From NCBI RefSeq assembly GCF_947172395.1, contig NC_069086.1:962501-1026500 (forward strand): 64,000 bases of DNA, written 5' to 3'. The position numbers and the translations under genes are program-made. Positions within the stretch are counted from its first letter, which is position 1. Every line of letters begins with the position of its first letter. Positions 43,622 through 54,109 of the stretch are shown here, one piece after another. The notes beneath the pieces were generated by a model. The model was given only the letters and a program-made list of their open reading frames with translations, had not been told where the DNA came from and searched no databases. This DNA is from Bicyclus anynana (taxonomy: Eukaryota > Arthropoda > Insecta > Lepidoptera > Nymphalidae).

Positions 43622-44699
43622 TGTCGCCAAGTACATCTAACCAGAGGTACTGGACGATTATTCTAAGTTAATTCATACTGCATAACAATTATAAGTATTC
43701 TCTAAATAAGTCATTGCAACTAAGTAAAGATGTAACTCTGTAAATACTACAATATCATTGTCTAAATTGCTGGGCCAATGATCATAGTCTGTCCAAAACA
43801 TTACTATTGTTTACTATACTATACACACCTACCTTCTATATTTTAGTTACTAACTATCCACCATTCACACTGATAGCGGAACTAATTCACTGATTGACCA
43901 GTGTACTGTAACACCAAACATGATGCCTACTAATAGTACTGGCCCCCACTACTCTAGCCTGTTAGTGGGTCTAAGTAACTGATCATTTGTTCTCCACTAC
44001 TCTTGCCTGTTAGTGGATATCTAATTTACTGATTGACTAGTGTTCGCTGTAGCACCAAACATGATGCCTACTAATAGTACTGGCCCCCACTACTCTAGCC
44101 TGTTAGTGGGTGTCTAATTTACTGATTGACCAGTGTTCGCTGTAGCATTAACCATGCTACCTTTCTAATATTACTGCTTCCCCACTACTCTAGCCTGTTA
44201 GTGGGTCTAATTACATGAACACTGGTCCTCCACTACTCTTGCCTGTTAGTGGGTCTAATTAGCTACCTAATCTCTGAGCCATCACTCCCAGTACAATAGA
44301 GTTGGCTATCTAATAACTGATTTTGGGGTTTCACCCCAAGTGGCCTCCAACCGCCCCTATAGCCACCCCAAGCCTCGCAATGTCTCTTACTAATTCTTTT
44401 GTTGAGTACTAATACACTGTCCGCAAACAGTCATTGTGCTATTAACTCATTTGCACCAACATTTGTTTGGTTATATCTAGACAACATGATAACAATTTCA
44501 CTTACCAAACTGCTGGCCTATTTCAAACTAAACTTACTAAGATCTTCTAACACTTCTAACTTTTTTCACACTTTTTTCTCTACCGAGCCCGCCAAAAACA
44601 TAGACGTCAAACGTCCGCGTCGGTAGTGATGTGACAATTCTTTAGAGATGTACTCTATAATCGATACTTACGATTATCTGTCTATTCGCTTTCGCGACA
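43622..44699 (-). repeat. 5' LTR of BEL/Pao element
   Basis: Copy of 35935-37012 with the same length and no difference noticed on reading. It should hold the promoter for the genomic RNA. The same five hairpins lie at 43945-44253. Confidence 0.95.
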
Positions 44700-44704
44700 T
44701 TGAG
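44700..44704. repeat. BEL/Pao target-site duplication, right
   Basis: TTGAG, matching 35930-35934. Confidence 0.9.
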
Positions 44705-44737
44705 AGAAACAGAGTTTATTTTTCTTTTATCAATCTA

Positions 44738-46000
44738 CTAGCGGACGCCCGCGACTTCGTCTGCGTAAATTTCGATGTCAACTTTACTACTACCCCTACC
44801 CTACCACTACCCCAACCCTACCCTACCCAACCCCTACATCTACCCTACCCCTACCCTACCCAACCCCTACCCCCACCCTACCCCTACCTACCCCTACCCT
44901 ACCCATACCTTACCAACACCCTACCCCCATCCTACCCCTACCCTCCCCGTACCCTATCCCTTTCCTACTCCTATCCCACCCGTACCCCTATCTCACGCCA
45001 ATCCTTCCCCTACCCTACCACTTCCCTATCCTACCCGCACCTCTACCCTACCACTACCCTACCTCTACCCCTACCCTACCACTACCCTTAACCCGGCCAT
45101 AAACCTACCCTACCCCTACACTACCCCTACGCTTCCCTACCCGTACCCTACCCTACCCTGTAACTTCTCTATCTTACTCCTACCCTTAGCAAAATCGGTC
45201 CAGTCCTTCAAGAGTGGTGGTATGACCAAGAGAAATAGAGACTTCTATGCTAAAAATATGAAGAGGTAAAGTTCGTGTAGTTGTAGGAGGTAATCTCTGG
45301 ATCTACTGGACCGATTTGGAAAATTGTTTTACCAATAGAAAGCTACGTTATTTGCGAGTGTCATAGGCTATGTTTGATCCACATATTCACACGGGAACGG
45401 GAACTACGTAAATGAAAGCGCCGGGCGTCATATAGCGGAATTTCTGCGTCTTTTAGAAATTTTGTATTATCTCCGAAACTATTTAAGTAATTAACATACT
45501 GTAAAGGGCAAATCTTATCTCCATAATATCCTTGTGATTATTAAATAATTTATTTTAATAAGAATTAAAGTTTAGTTGTATAAATAATGATTTAAACCTA
45601 AGTATAAAAAATTAATAATTTTTAAAACACAAAAGGTACTATATCTGCTTATATATAGAAGATAGATATATGGTGTCGCGGACTTTTTTGTAGAACTTTT
45701 AAAGATACATAAAGTCTCCATACATTAATTTCAATTTTACACAATAGTTAAGGCAGCGCATGCGAATAAGTCTGTTTAAGAGGATTTTCAGTCCGACCTG
45801 TATGACAAAAACTGTGATAACTCGGCTAATATATATGATACCAATATAAAATATAGCCTATAGCACTCCTCGATAATGTAGCATTCTACTGGTGAAAGAA
45901 TTTTTAAAATCGGACCAGTAGTTCCGAAGATTACCCCATTTAAAAGATGTGACAAACTTACAAACTTACAAACTTTACCTCTTTATAATATTAGTATAGA
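44738..46000 (-). mobile_element. Long non-autonomous Helitron (1,263 bp)
   Basis: In complement it starts TCTATACTAATATTATAAAG (46000 leftward). It ends in the hairpin ACGCAGACGAAGTCGCGGGC, then GTCCGCTAG at 44738. The body matches 20495-21270 in the opposite orientation, and the 3' third is a TACCCC array. A second Helitron-head-like stretch (ATGAAGAGGTAAAGTTCGTG) lies inside at about 45258, suggesting an older fusion of two Helitrons. No Rep/helicase. Confidence 0.85.
44788..45186 (-). repeat. CCCTAC/CCCCTAC minisatellite
   Basis: About 400 bp of irregular CCCTAC, CCCCTAC and variants, the complement of the array at 21273. The two overlapping plus-strand frames of Leu-Pro-Tyr-Pro-Thr repeats are produced by the array and are not genes. 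Confidence 0.95.
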
Positions 46001-46009
46001 TTGTTGTGC

Positions 46010-46460
46010 TAATATCTTGATTATGAAGTTTATTTTATTACGATTGTCTTCCAATAAAATATAACAAAGCTCTCTGTCAACAATTAGTAAGTATATAAAA
46101 TACCAACCACTGCTTAAAAAGTTCCTCGCAAACATAAAAAGTTGCTATATTTTTCCCATCAATATACTTATAAATTGAGTTGTAACAAATCAACACAATA
46201 TTCGGCGCACACATTGAAACCACAAACCTAACGAAGTCGTGTTACATCTCAAACAAAAAAAAAGAAAATCCTTTTTCTTCAAAAATATTGATATTCACCC
46301 TTTGTCGACACTTGTTTGTAAAAAATGGCCGACCTATTTCCCTATCATTCGGGCGCGTATTTCACATTGTCACACATTTGTTACATTGTAACATTCGCAG
46401 GATCCATCTTAGGATACAGCTGTATATTTAAAATACGTAGATGTTCATAATTAAAGCTTA
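46010..46460. other. Unassigned DNA
   Basis: Nothing recognised. Confidence 0.35.
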
Positions 46461-46464
46461 AATG

Positions 46465-47215
46465 GCTGGGTTCTAATACCTGTTGGGCTAATATTTTTTA
46501 TCTTACAAGTTAGGTCTGGACTATAATCTCACCTGATGTTAAGTGCTGATGCAATCTAAGATAGAAGCGAGCTAACTTGCTAAGTGGATTAAAATTGGTT
46601 CCATCATTTTCCATACCATTTTTGACGGCCTCCGTGGCGCAGTGGTATGCGCGGTGGATTTACAAAACGGAGGTCCTGGGTTCGATCCCCGGCTGGGCAG
46701 ATTGAGATTTTCTTAATTGGTCCAAGTCTGGCTGGTGGGAGGCTTCGGCCGTGGCTAGTTACCACCCTACCGGCAAAGGCGTATCGCCAAGCGATTTAGC
46801 GTTCCGGTACGATGCCGTGTAGAAACCGAAAGGGGTGTGGATTTTCATCCTCCTCCTTACAAGTTAGCCCGCTTCCATCTAAGACTACATCGTCACTTAC
46901 CATCAGGTGAGATTGTAGTCAAGGGCTAACTTGTAAACAATAAAAAATAAAAAAAAAAGTCCTCAAATCAAAGCGGTTCCTACACGACATTGTAACGGAA
47001 CGCTATATCGCTTGGCGGTACGTCGTTGCCGATAGGGTAGTAACTAACCACGGTCGAAGCCTCCCAACAGCTAGACCTGGACCAATTAATATAAACTCAA
47101 TCAGCCTAGCCCTGGATAAAACCCAGGTCCTCTGTGTTGTAAATCCACCACGCCTGCCACTGCGCCATAAAGGCTGTCAAAAAGCTGGGTTCAAATACCC
47201 GTTGGGCTAATATTT
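46465..47215 (-). repeat. SINE-B with 32-bp flanking direct repeats, split by a second SINE-B
   Basis: The direct repeats GCTGGGTTC.AATACC.GTTG plus GGCTAATATTT lie at 46465-46496 and 47184-47215 (30 of 32 bases equal). Between them is a minus-strand SINE-B in two pieces, tail side about 46500-46620 and head side about 46960-47183. A plus-strand SINE-B lies in the middle. Confidence 0.8.
46624..46958 (+). repeat. SINE-B, full length, well preserved
   Basis: Starts GACGGCCTCCGTGGCGCAGT. A box TGGCGCAGTGG, B box GGGTTCGATCCC, body CTTCGGCCGTGGCTAGTTAC, GTAGAAACCGAAAGGGGTGT, and end GTCAAGGGCTAACTTGTAAA followed by an A-rich tail. This is the best SINE-B copy in the window and could still have an active RNA polymerase III promoter. 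Confidence 0.9.
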
Positions 47216-47219
47216 GTCA

Positions 47220-47685
47220 TACTCATTTCAATTTTCTCGACACAGCGACACGGGCATATCTAATAAGAATGGAAATAAAGGTATCAGTTGCGTTACAGGT
47301 TCAAATAAACAATTTTACAAAACGTTTTTAACGTCAGTGTTTTAAAAACTAAGAAATAAACTTAGAGTAAGCTTTCTGAATTTAAGACTATTCAGTTAAT
47401 ATTTACAAGTCGTAGGCTAGTTGTAAGCAATATGCATACTCAGTGGGTGTAACGTTATCAATCCAAAACATATTCCACGCCAACACGCAGACAACCTTAA
47501 CGCGACGGCTATCTGATCGACGGTCGAACGCTGCTATACGGGCGTCAAAGAATATGAGTCAAAACATTGCAAAAATAAATGTAAGGACCTTATTCCAACA
47601 AAACTAAAAGATTGTCGGCTCGTATTTCTATCTTATGCAACCTACGCATTGCAATAAGCCCTACGCATAGACAATATTTTTTCCT
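47220..47685. other. Unassigned DNA
   Basis: No gene or repeat recognised. Confidence 0.35.
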
Positions 47686-47689
47686 AAGC

Positions 47690-47830
47690 CTAAAGTTGCC
47701 TGGTAGAGATCGCTACTAAGCTATAATTATATAATTATATATAATTATTACTTATTTTGTATATTTTTATTCTATGTATTATATTCTTCGTTGTGGTGTA
47801 CAAACAAAGGTAAATAAATAAATAAATAAC
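47690..47830 (+). repeat. 3' end of a non-LTR element with (AATA)n tail
   Basis: GTTGCCTGGTAGAGATCGCT is a common lepidopteran LINE/SINE tail word, and it recurs at about 59468. The copy ends in AAATAAATAAATAAATAA, a retroposon-type tail. Confidence 0.5.
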
Positions 47831-47834
47831 CTTA

Positions 47835-48730
47835 TTATGGAATTTGGACAGTAGTGGTAGGAGGGTAACAGATCCCAGATCCTCAATTGTCCAAGCATGA
47901 AATGTAATACTTTCTAATAAAATATCATAAGGAATTCTAGTTGCTAGACTAGACTTTTAGCTTCCTGATAACCCTGTTTCAGAAAGGCAATAAAAAAATA
48001 TATCGCATGAGTTTGCAAAGATTTTTGTGTATAAAAGTAGGTAGCATTATTGATTAATAGAGACACTTTTAAAGTGTTGATCTATTTATTATATCTTTTT
48101 TCATACACAAAGTATAAGGCCAAAATTTTGCTCCCGACCCCGAATAAACTTTATTCAGCGACTAGGTATTTTTCGCATTGCCGCCCTTCTGCATGCTATT
48201 TGATCTATGACAACAATGTGCCCACATGTTGTACGAGTATCTACAGGGGAGATAGCCAACACCCGCGGTAAAGGCTAAGAGCATTCAAAGTGATTCCAAC
48301 CATTCGTATTCGTACATGTTTTATCGCTCAACCTTTGGCACAGATATGCGCTAATATCTACACTTTATGTAAATTACTTTGGTAAAGGACACGATTTATC
48401 TACATTATTATATATAAATAACGAATAGAAATTATATATATTTATTAATTATAATTAGAGCATGTGCTTTGAATACAATTTTCGAAAATTGGGATAGGGT
48501 GATGAAAGAAGGTACGAGTATTTTAATATTTTTGCCTGTAAGTAGGTCTGATTGAGCTAATCTTTGGATCTACTAATTTTATTTTGATACAGTTTTCACA
48601 GGTTGATTGTTTACTCTAAAGAAACATAAATAATAATAATTATTAGATCATCGGCTCGGCTGTAAAAACATAACTAATATCGTTAAAAAGTTGCGGGTTT
48701 CGGTTTTGTTTTCCAAAATTATAAGTCAAA
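47835..48730. other. Unassigned DNA with weak Helitron-like words
   Basis: TGAGCTAATCTTTGGATCTA at about 48555-48574 is a Helitron internal word, without ends. The frame at 48050-48271 is unrecognised. Confidence 0.35.
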
Positions 48731-48734
48731 AGCA

Positions 48735-48790
48735 AAGTTCATTTATTTTAATTAAGTTTGGTTTACAAGCACTTTTTAAACGTTATAAGT
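48735..48790 (-). repeat. LINE 3' end fragment
   Basis: CATTTATTTTAATTAAGTTT and GGTTTACAAGCACTTTTTAA are the complement of the 3' UTR seen at 6941-7160. A very short remnant. Confidence 0.45.
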
Positions 48791-48794
48791 TATT

Positions 48795-49250
48795 TACGTC
48801 AAGTTAAAACTTAACTACAATTTCACCTGAGTGTGGATAGTCAGTCCAAGCCTCCAAATGTATAGGTAATAACTTGAATGGAGTTGAAATTAAATATTCA
48901 GCCCATTAATTTTGCCTTTCAGCGAAGTCCCAGTTACACTGTTAGGTACCTGAAATTTTATTAAGTGCAGTAGCACTTAGCTACAATACCTTAATCGTTA
49001 TGCAGTACTGGGTAAATTTATAAGATCTATTCAAGTACATTCCGGTGCATATACCAGCGATTATGGTCCTAATGAGGCGGTAAATTCACGGTAATTGCAC
49101 TGGAATATTCCAGGCATGTTAAATGGTGTCGAGTGGCAATTAAATGGTGCTATAGTGGTGCAAAGTAGAATAAATTATGATCATTTTGACACCTCTAGCG
49201 CTGCTCTGTGTGCGTCGCGTCTTGGTTACCCATTACACTGGCCTGTAGCA
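48795..49250. other. Unassigned DNA
   Basis: A weak SINE-B tail-like stretch (AACTACAATTTCACCTGAGT, 48812-48831) is present; otherwise nothing. Confidence 0.3.
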
Positions 49251-49254
49251 GTTT

Positions 49255-49445
49255 AGGAGCCTCGTTAGTGGAGATATTCACCTGTTTTATGGATAGTGAG
49301 ATCCTGCGGTTCTGGATCGGGCCTCTAACATAAGATTACTGGGATTTTATTTCTTCTAAATGAAAAATCCAAAAATATGTTTGAAAGGTTATTCTGTCGA
49401 GTCTCCGATTCGTTAAGCCATCGGTTCTCGTATCGCGATAACTAT
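49255..49445 (+). repeat. SINE-C copy, diverged
   Basis: GAGCCTCGTTAGTGGAGATA resembles the head. GAGATCCTGCGGTTCTGGAT lies where the B box would be. The end word GTTAAGCCATCGGTTCTCG matches 9630. Confidence 0.5.
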
Positions 49446-49491
49446 CACGATAATGTAGATATGATGTTTTTGTTGCTGATCTGATATTTTA

Positions 49492-49835
49492 TCTTACTAA
49501 TATTATAAATGCGTAAGTTTGTGTGGATGTTTGGATGTTTGTTACTCTTTAACGTCGCTACTACTGAAGTGATTGGGTTAAAATTTGAAATGGAAATGGA
49601 TTTTACTCTGGATTAACACATAGGCTGCTTTTTATCCCGAAAAAATCCATGGTTTCCTGAGATTTGCGAAAACTGATGATTTTAATGGTATAAATGTTTG
49701 TTACTCTTTCACGCATCGACTACTTAACCGAATTAGCTGAAATTTGGTATTGAGATATCCCGGGAAAATCCATGGTTCCCGAGGGATTTGTAAAAAACTA
49801 AATTACTCGCGGACGAAGTCGCGGGCGTCCGCTAG
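49492..49835 (+). mobile_element. Non-autonomous Helitron with intact 3' hairpin
   Basis: Starts TCTTACTAATATTATAAATG. It carries two copies of the TTTGTTACTCTTTAACG/TTTGTTACTCTTTCACG and CCATGG block. It ends in GCGGACGAAGTCGCGGGCGT and CCGCTAG. The 7-bp stem (GCGGACG/CGTCCGC) and the CTAG end are perfect. Confidence 0.9.
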
Positions 49836-49844
49836 TTAATTATA

Positions 49845-50085
49845 AAATATCAGATCATTTAATTGAAAGTAACTCTTTCAAAATTTAATTTTGAATTTTG
49901 ATCTGGACTGACAAATATTGGAAAGTTTTTAAAATTTATAAATTGTTATTTGATGATGTAAATATGATGTATAAACCTTAACATCATAAGTAAATATTTT
50001 GATGACCTCTATGCATTTCCTTATAACAGTAACTTCCTACTTCTGCAACCCAGCTTAGCTCTCTCTACTTGGTTATAATTGTCGT
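49845..50085. other. Unassigned DNA
   Basis: Nothing recognised. Confidence 0.3.
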
Positions 50086-50088
50086 CAA

Positions 50089-50220
50089 GTGATGGTCACT
50101 GGCAAAGTGGAAGGAAAGAGGCTGAGGGGCCAAAGCCCGATACGTTAGTCTGATCAGATCCGCACCACACTTGGCTCCATAGTCTACAATGCTCTCCGGG
50201 TGGCCGAAGATAGAACGTAA
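50089..50220 (+). pseudogene. LINE polymerase C-terminus
   Basis: The frame reads VMVTGKVEGKRLRGQSPIR, stop, SDQIRTTLGSIVYNALRVAE and DRT, then TAA. It matches the GKxxGKRxRGRxPxRWSDxI...ALRVAEDR region of LINE ORF2, with TAG in place of the Trp codon. Confidence 0.7.
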
Positions 50221-50224
50221 TTAT

Positions 50225-50288
50225 TCATCATCATCATTATCAATCCAAATTCGGCTCACTGCTGAGCTCGAGTCTTCTCTCAGAACGC
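50225..50288 (-). repeat. SINE-A tail fragment
   Basis: TCATCATCATCATTATCAAT, CCAAATTCGGCTCACTGCTG and AGCTCGAGTC: only the tail end of a minus-strand SINE-A, abutting the LINE remnant. Confidence 0.7.
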
Positions 50289-50289
50289 A

Positions 50290-51000
50290 ATGGTGTGACA
50301 CAATAAGAATGAAAATCATGAGTGGAGGTGGTCACGAACCTCATATATGAGGAACACGACTGAAGGATCGTCAAGTTAAACATTCCTGAGAATGTTTAGA
50401 TGTTTAAATAAAACGCGAGTTGAGATAATTTTGTCACATCTGTGCGGCCCTTTCACTTGGAAACACTATACTTTTGTGGGGAATAGTAAAATAAATTTAT
50501 TCATGATAAATATTGTATTAAAATTATGGTGAAAATGTAATATTCGTCCTACGGTTTCACCGTTGCATACAAAGTAGTGAACTATAATTAAAACTCAAAT
50601 ATTAACCCGCCCACTGATGGAACTGGTCGCGCGGTCGCACTCCGCGGTTAACTCATTCCGAATTAAACCCGTAACCGCTAAATCCCGTAATGGGATTGTA
50701 TTAGGATCTGCTATCTGTTTATTTTATATTACATTTCACGTGGACACTTTAATATTGTCGTTGCGATGACCAGCGCAAATGAGCCGTTAATTCAAACACC
50801 ATTTAGCATACTTGTTTGTTTAGGTACGAGTATATTGTGCATTATATAAATTCTGTAACTCCAAAAATAATTTCAGAGAAGAACGAATACTTGATATTGA
50901 AACCTGCTATCTCCACAAACAAGACAATGATAACGAGGTAGTGGGTATGAAGGCAGGGAAAAGCGAGGTCTAGCATACCTTACCTTTAGCTTCTAATATA
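50290..51000. other. Unassigned DNA
   Basis: No gene or repeat recognised. Confidence 0.35.
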
Positions 51001-51006
51001 ACTACG

Positions 51007-51240
51007 ATGGCCTCGTGGCGCAGTGGGTAGTGACCTGCTTTCTGCATCCACGGCCGTGGGTTCGAATCCCACAACTGGAAAATATCCGTGTAATGTCATG
51101 CGTTTTTTCCAGTATCTGTGTATTTATACATTATATAAGTATTTATATGTAATATATAAATGTATAATATCAAGTATACTTTGGGGCTAGATAGTGTATA
51201 TGTTTAAGTATATTTATATTTATATTTAAAAAACTAAACA
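51007..51240 (+). repeat. SINE-E: tRNA-headed, AT-rich tail
   Basis: The head GATGGCCTCGTGGCGCAGTG (A box) and GCCGTGGGTTCGAATCCCAC (B box with a perfect 5-bp T-stem) look like a tRNA. However, the acceptor strands do not pair and a long TATATAA-rich body follows. So it is a SINE, not a tRNA gene. Confidence 0.65.
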
Positions 51241-51249
51241 TAACTTTTT

Positions 51250-53215
51250 GTGGGCTGTTTTCATTAGTGATTGCCTTTTAAATCGCTGAAAGCATAACTC
51301 TATATAGCCAAATTTGACGTTTCAAAATAACTTACGTGAATGCAACAAACTTTGATTACTTCCAAACATAAAATTCAACAAAGGAACATTGCAATTTAAA
51401 TAAAAGCTTTGTAAAAATATAAAATTAGACGCTGCATTGCGTATCATATTCCGTAACAAATTAAATTAGATGATACGAGTACACAACTTAATGGTCTAAA
51501 ATTCAAGCGCCCTCAGAATATTCTTTCCACTCACCCCTACGGCACAGTTCCGCTCGTCCGGTACGGTATAATGAATATAAAGAAAACTGCAAAGCGCTCA
51601 CAAAAGATGCATAATTCGCATGAACCGTGCGACTTGCATAATGCAGGCGTGTTAGCTCGGAATTTTGGAAACGAAATCTGCATCCCGAATAGAGTATAGC
51701 CGCAAATCTTTTGAATACACTGACATAATTTAGTTGTGAATAATTTTGTTTTAAATATAAGATACTGTGGCCTTTCAAATGCATATTTCACTGTTGCACG
51801 TGATAAAACAAATGCCTGAGTCCACTCGTTATCTCTATTACTATTGTGGGAGTTCACTTTGTTTTTCCTTACCAAAAGATTTAAGTAATAAAGTAAAAAA
51901 AAAAACATTTTAATGGCAATAGTAAATCTCCAGTGAATTATGACTTGGTCATTATGACGAATTATGAAGAAAATGCTTAACCCTCCACTCGTAGGTTACA
52001 AGTCCCAAGCTTTACTTCTGTTTTCCTTTCTATCAGACAGTGAACCCGGCACCTGCACTGTAAATACATGGCTAGAACGACTCTCTCTCTAATACCCACC
52101 CACTCAAGGCCTTGGGTGTACTTCCTTCGTCACACTGTTACACTATACAGTGCCAAAAGGTCGTCCAAAATCGTCAGTTTTTTTTACAGTAGATATGTAA
52201 TTACATAACTCGCTACATAATTGGAAAGTCAAAGCCAGTCCAATAAGTAATATTTCATCCATTTGCGTCTTAAGGTGATAAGTTCTCTGTTTTCGTGAAA
52301 TAATTGTTTCTAACACCTTAAAATTTGGCGTGAAGTTTTATCAAGTGACCGCAAATTCCTGTATACCCACACTTTAATGCTGGCTGTTCCTTTAAAACAC
52401 ACGTATCCAAGATACGTACAAAGCTAAAACAAAAAGTATTTACCACATATCGTGCAGTTAAAAAGTGCAGTTATAAATCGCATGTATCACTATACGCTTA
52501 GTTCGTGCAAGCTTTACTTAAGTCAAGTAAAATTAGCTGAACAATACTTTTGCCGGAACATATTGCGCCGTAAATTTTGGTAATATCATCCTGATACGGT
52601 TTATATTTTATGCTCCATAATATTATCCTTTATATCCGCTATACATTGTGGAATTGCGTTTATAGAGCATAATGTTGTAATGATTATAGTATTTTAGTTT
52701 TAACGTTAGTTTTTAGGGTTCCGAACGTACGTAGTACAAAAACGGAATCCTTATTAATTCATCACTACGAGAATCATTATCAGTCTGTTTATAACAGCCC
52801 TCTATTGGACCTTCTTTGTAAGAAAGGAGCTATAGAATTTAGGACCACCACACGGTTAATCAATGCGTGTTGGTAGTGCTTAAGGTGATAAACGGCGACC
52901 ATTACGGTAAAGTTATTGCGTAGTATTTTTTTATCAAGTTCTGTGATTATAATTATTTGCAGCTAGACTACACGCACACAAACACCGTGCCCGAAGTCTC
53001 TCTAACTGAACTGTGAAACGACGTTAGACGATGCACTGCTTTCAACGCCGCAACGCTGTAACGGTCGGAGTGGTATTAGGTTTATTTTCGTTACGCAATT
53101 TCTTGATTCGGTCACCGCGCTCAAATCCCGCGATAAAAGCTATACAATAGTTTAAAAAAATTATAATTAAGTCAGAATGCTATGGTAGCTAACAAGCTCC
53201 ATAACTATTGGACGG
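51250..53215. other. Unassigned DNA, about 2 kb
   Basis: Two overlapping minus-strand frames (51503-51784, 93 aa; 51537-51908, 123 aa) have no motif I recognise. No splice pattern or conserved domain supports an exon. Otherwise AT-rich unique-looking DNA. Confidence 0.4.
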
Positions 53216-53221
53216 TAGCTT

Positions 53222-53474
53222 TTTATTTTTTTTTATTCCTTACAAGTTAGCCCTTGATTACAATCTCACCTGATGGTGAGTGATGATGCAATCTAAGATG
53301 GAAGCGGGCTAACTTGTTAGGGGGTGAATGAAAATCCACACCCCTATCGGTTTCTACACGACATCGTACCGGAACGCTAAATCGCTTGGCGGTACGTATT
53401 TGTCGGTAACTAGAACCCAGGACCTCCGTCTTGTAAGTCCACCGCACATACCACTGCACCACGGAGGCCGTCAA
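53222..53474 (-). repeat. SINE-B with internal deletion
   Basis: T-rich tail, TTACAAGTTAGCCCTTGATT, CACACCCCTATCGGTTTCTA, then a jump from GTCGGTAACTAG to AACCCAGGACCTCCG, so the middle of the body is missing. Head complement ACTGCACCACGGAGGCCGTC. GGCCGTCAAGTGGC is duplicated at the right edge. Confidence 0.85.
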
Positions 53475-53479
53475 GTGGC

Positions 53480-53715
53480 CGTCAAGTGGCTTCCTGTCTG
53501 ACACGGGACACCGCCCAAAGTCACACAATTCACTTGCAAGCCTAACGACTCCCGTGACAAAAAAGAACGGCGCACGGCGTTAGAAAACAAAATGCTTGAT
53601 CGCTATTGAGTAAACCCTACAGAAACACTTGAGACGGCCGCGGCGTACGACCGCATGTAACGAGCACAACTTTATAGATCCATCAACACTCCACACCGTC
53701 AATAAAGCGATGTGA
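53480..53715. other. Unassigned DNA
   Basis: Nothing recognised. Confidence 0.3.
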
Positions 53716-53716
53716 A

Positions 53717-53741
53717 GAGCCAATACATTGCGTATTGGCTC
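53717..53741. repeat. 10-bp perfect hairpin
   Basis: GAGCCAATAC, loop ATTGC, GTATTGGCTC. Confidence 0.7.
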
Positions 53742-53867
53742 CTCTTTCAGGATGTCTATATGTTTAGACGATATTCATGCTCTTTTTTATAGGGAACTAG
53801 TGTGGTGTTTGGTTTTGAATCATGATGTTCTAGGTTCTAGTTCTGGGCTATGAAATGTTCAACATTA

Positions 53868-54105
53868 GCAATCCATATTCGGCTCACTGTTGAGCATCAG
53901 TCTCCTCTCAGAAAGAGAATGGTTAGGCCAATGGTCCACCACGCTGGCCCAATGCTAATTGGCATACTTCACACACCTAGAAAATTAAGAAAAATCTCAG
54001 GTATTCTTTCATTATGAGGCAGGTTTCCTCATGATGATTTCCTTCACCGTTTGAAACACGTGATTTTTAATTTCTTAAAATTCACATACCTAACTGAAAA
54101 GTTGG
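53868..54105 (-). repeat. SINE-A, head missing
   Basis: CAATCCATATTCGGCTCACT, CCACCACGCTGGCCCAATGC, GCAGGTTTCCTCATGATG and TTTTTAATTTCTTAAAATTC, ending at AACTGAAAAGTTGG. It carries an insertion (TATTCTTTCATTATGAGG) relative to other copies. Confidence 0.8.
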
Positions 54106-54109
54106 AAAA

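Larger units (their letters stand above)
35935..44699 (-). mobile_element. BEL/Pao LTR retrotransposon, almost complete (8,765 bp)
   Basis: Order on the minus strand: 5' LTR (43622-44699), primer-binding site, leader of about 1.1 kb, one long gag-pol frame (42500 to 37122) and 3' LTR (35935-37012). Both LTRs are 1,078 bp, start TG, end CA and look identical by eye. A TTGAG duplication flanks the element. The single Gag-Pol frame with PR-RT-RNaseH-IN order and three zinc knuckles is the BEL/Pao layout. One TAA inside RT splits the frame. Identical LTRs imply a very recent insertion. There is no env-like frame. Confidence 0.95.

Noticed and set aside
44648..45269. Long plus-strand frames rich in Leu-Pro-Tyr-Pro-Thr, resembling a proline-rich structural protein
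   Set aside because: They are translations of the CCCTAC array in a Helitron; two frames are open at once and the composition follows the repeat unit.
46624..46700. tRNA gene
   Set aside because: Same reason: tRNA-like head of SINE-B, which has several copies in this window.
51007..51078. tRNA gene
   Set aside because: A and B boxes and the T-arm are good, but the acceptor strands do not pair and the sequence runs on into an AT-rich body, so it is a SINE head.
51503..51908. Host gene exon on the minus strand (93 and 123 aa overlapping frames)
   Set aside because: No domain, no splice-site pattern, and two overlapping frames are open; nothing beyond length supports coding.
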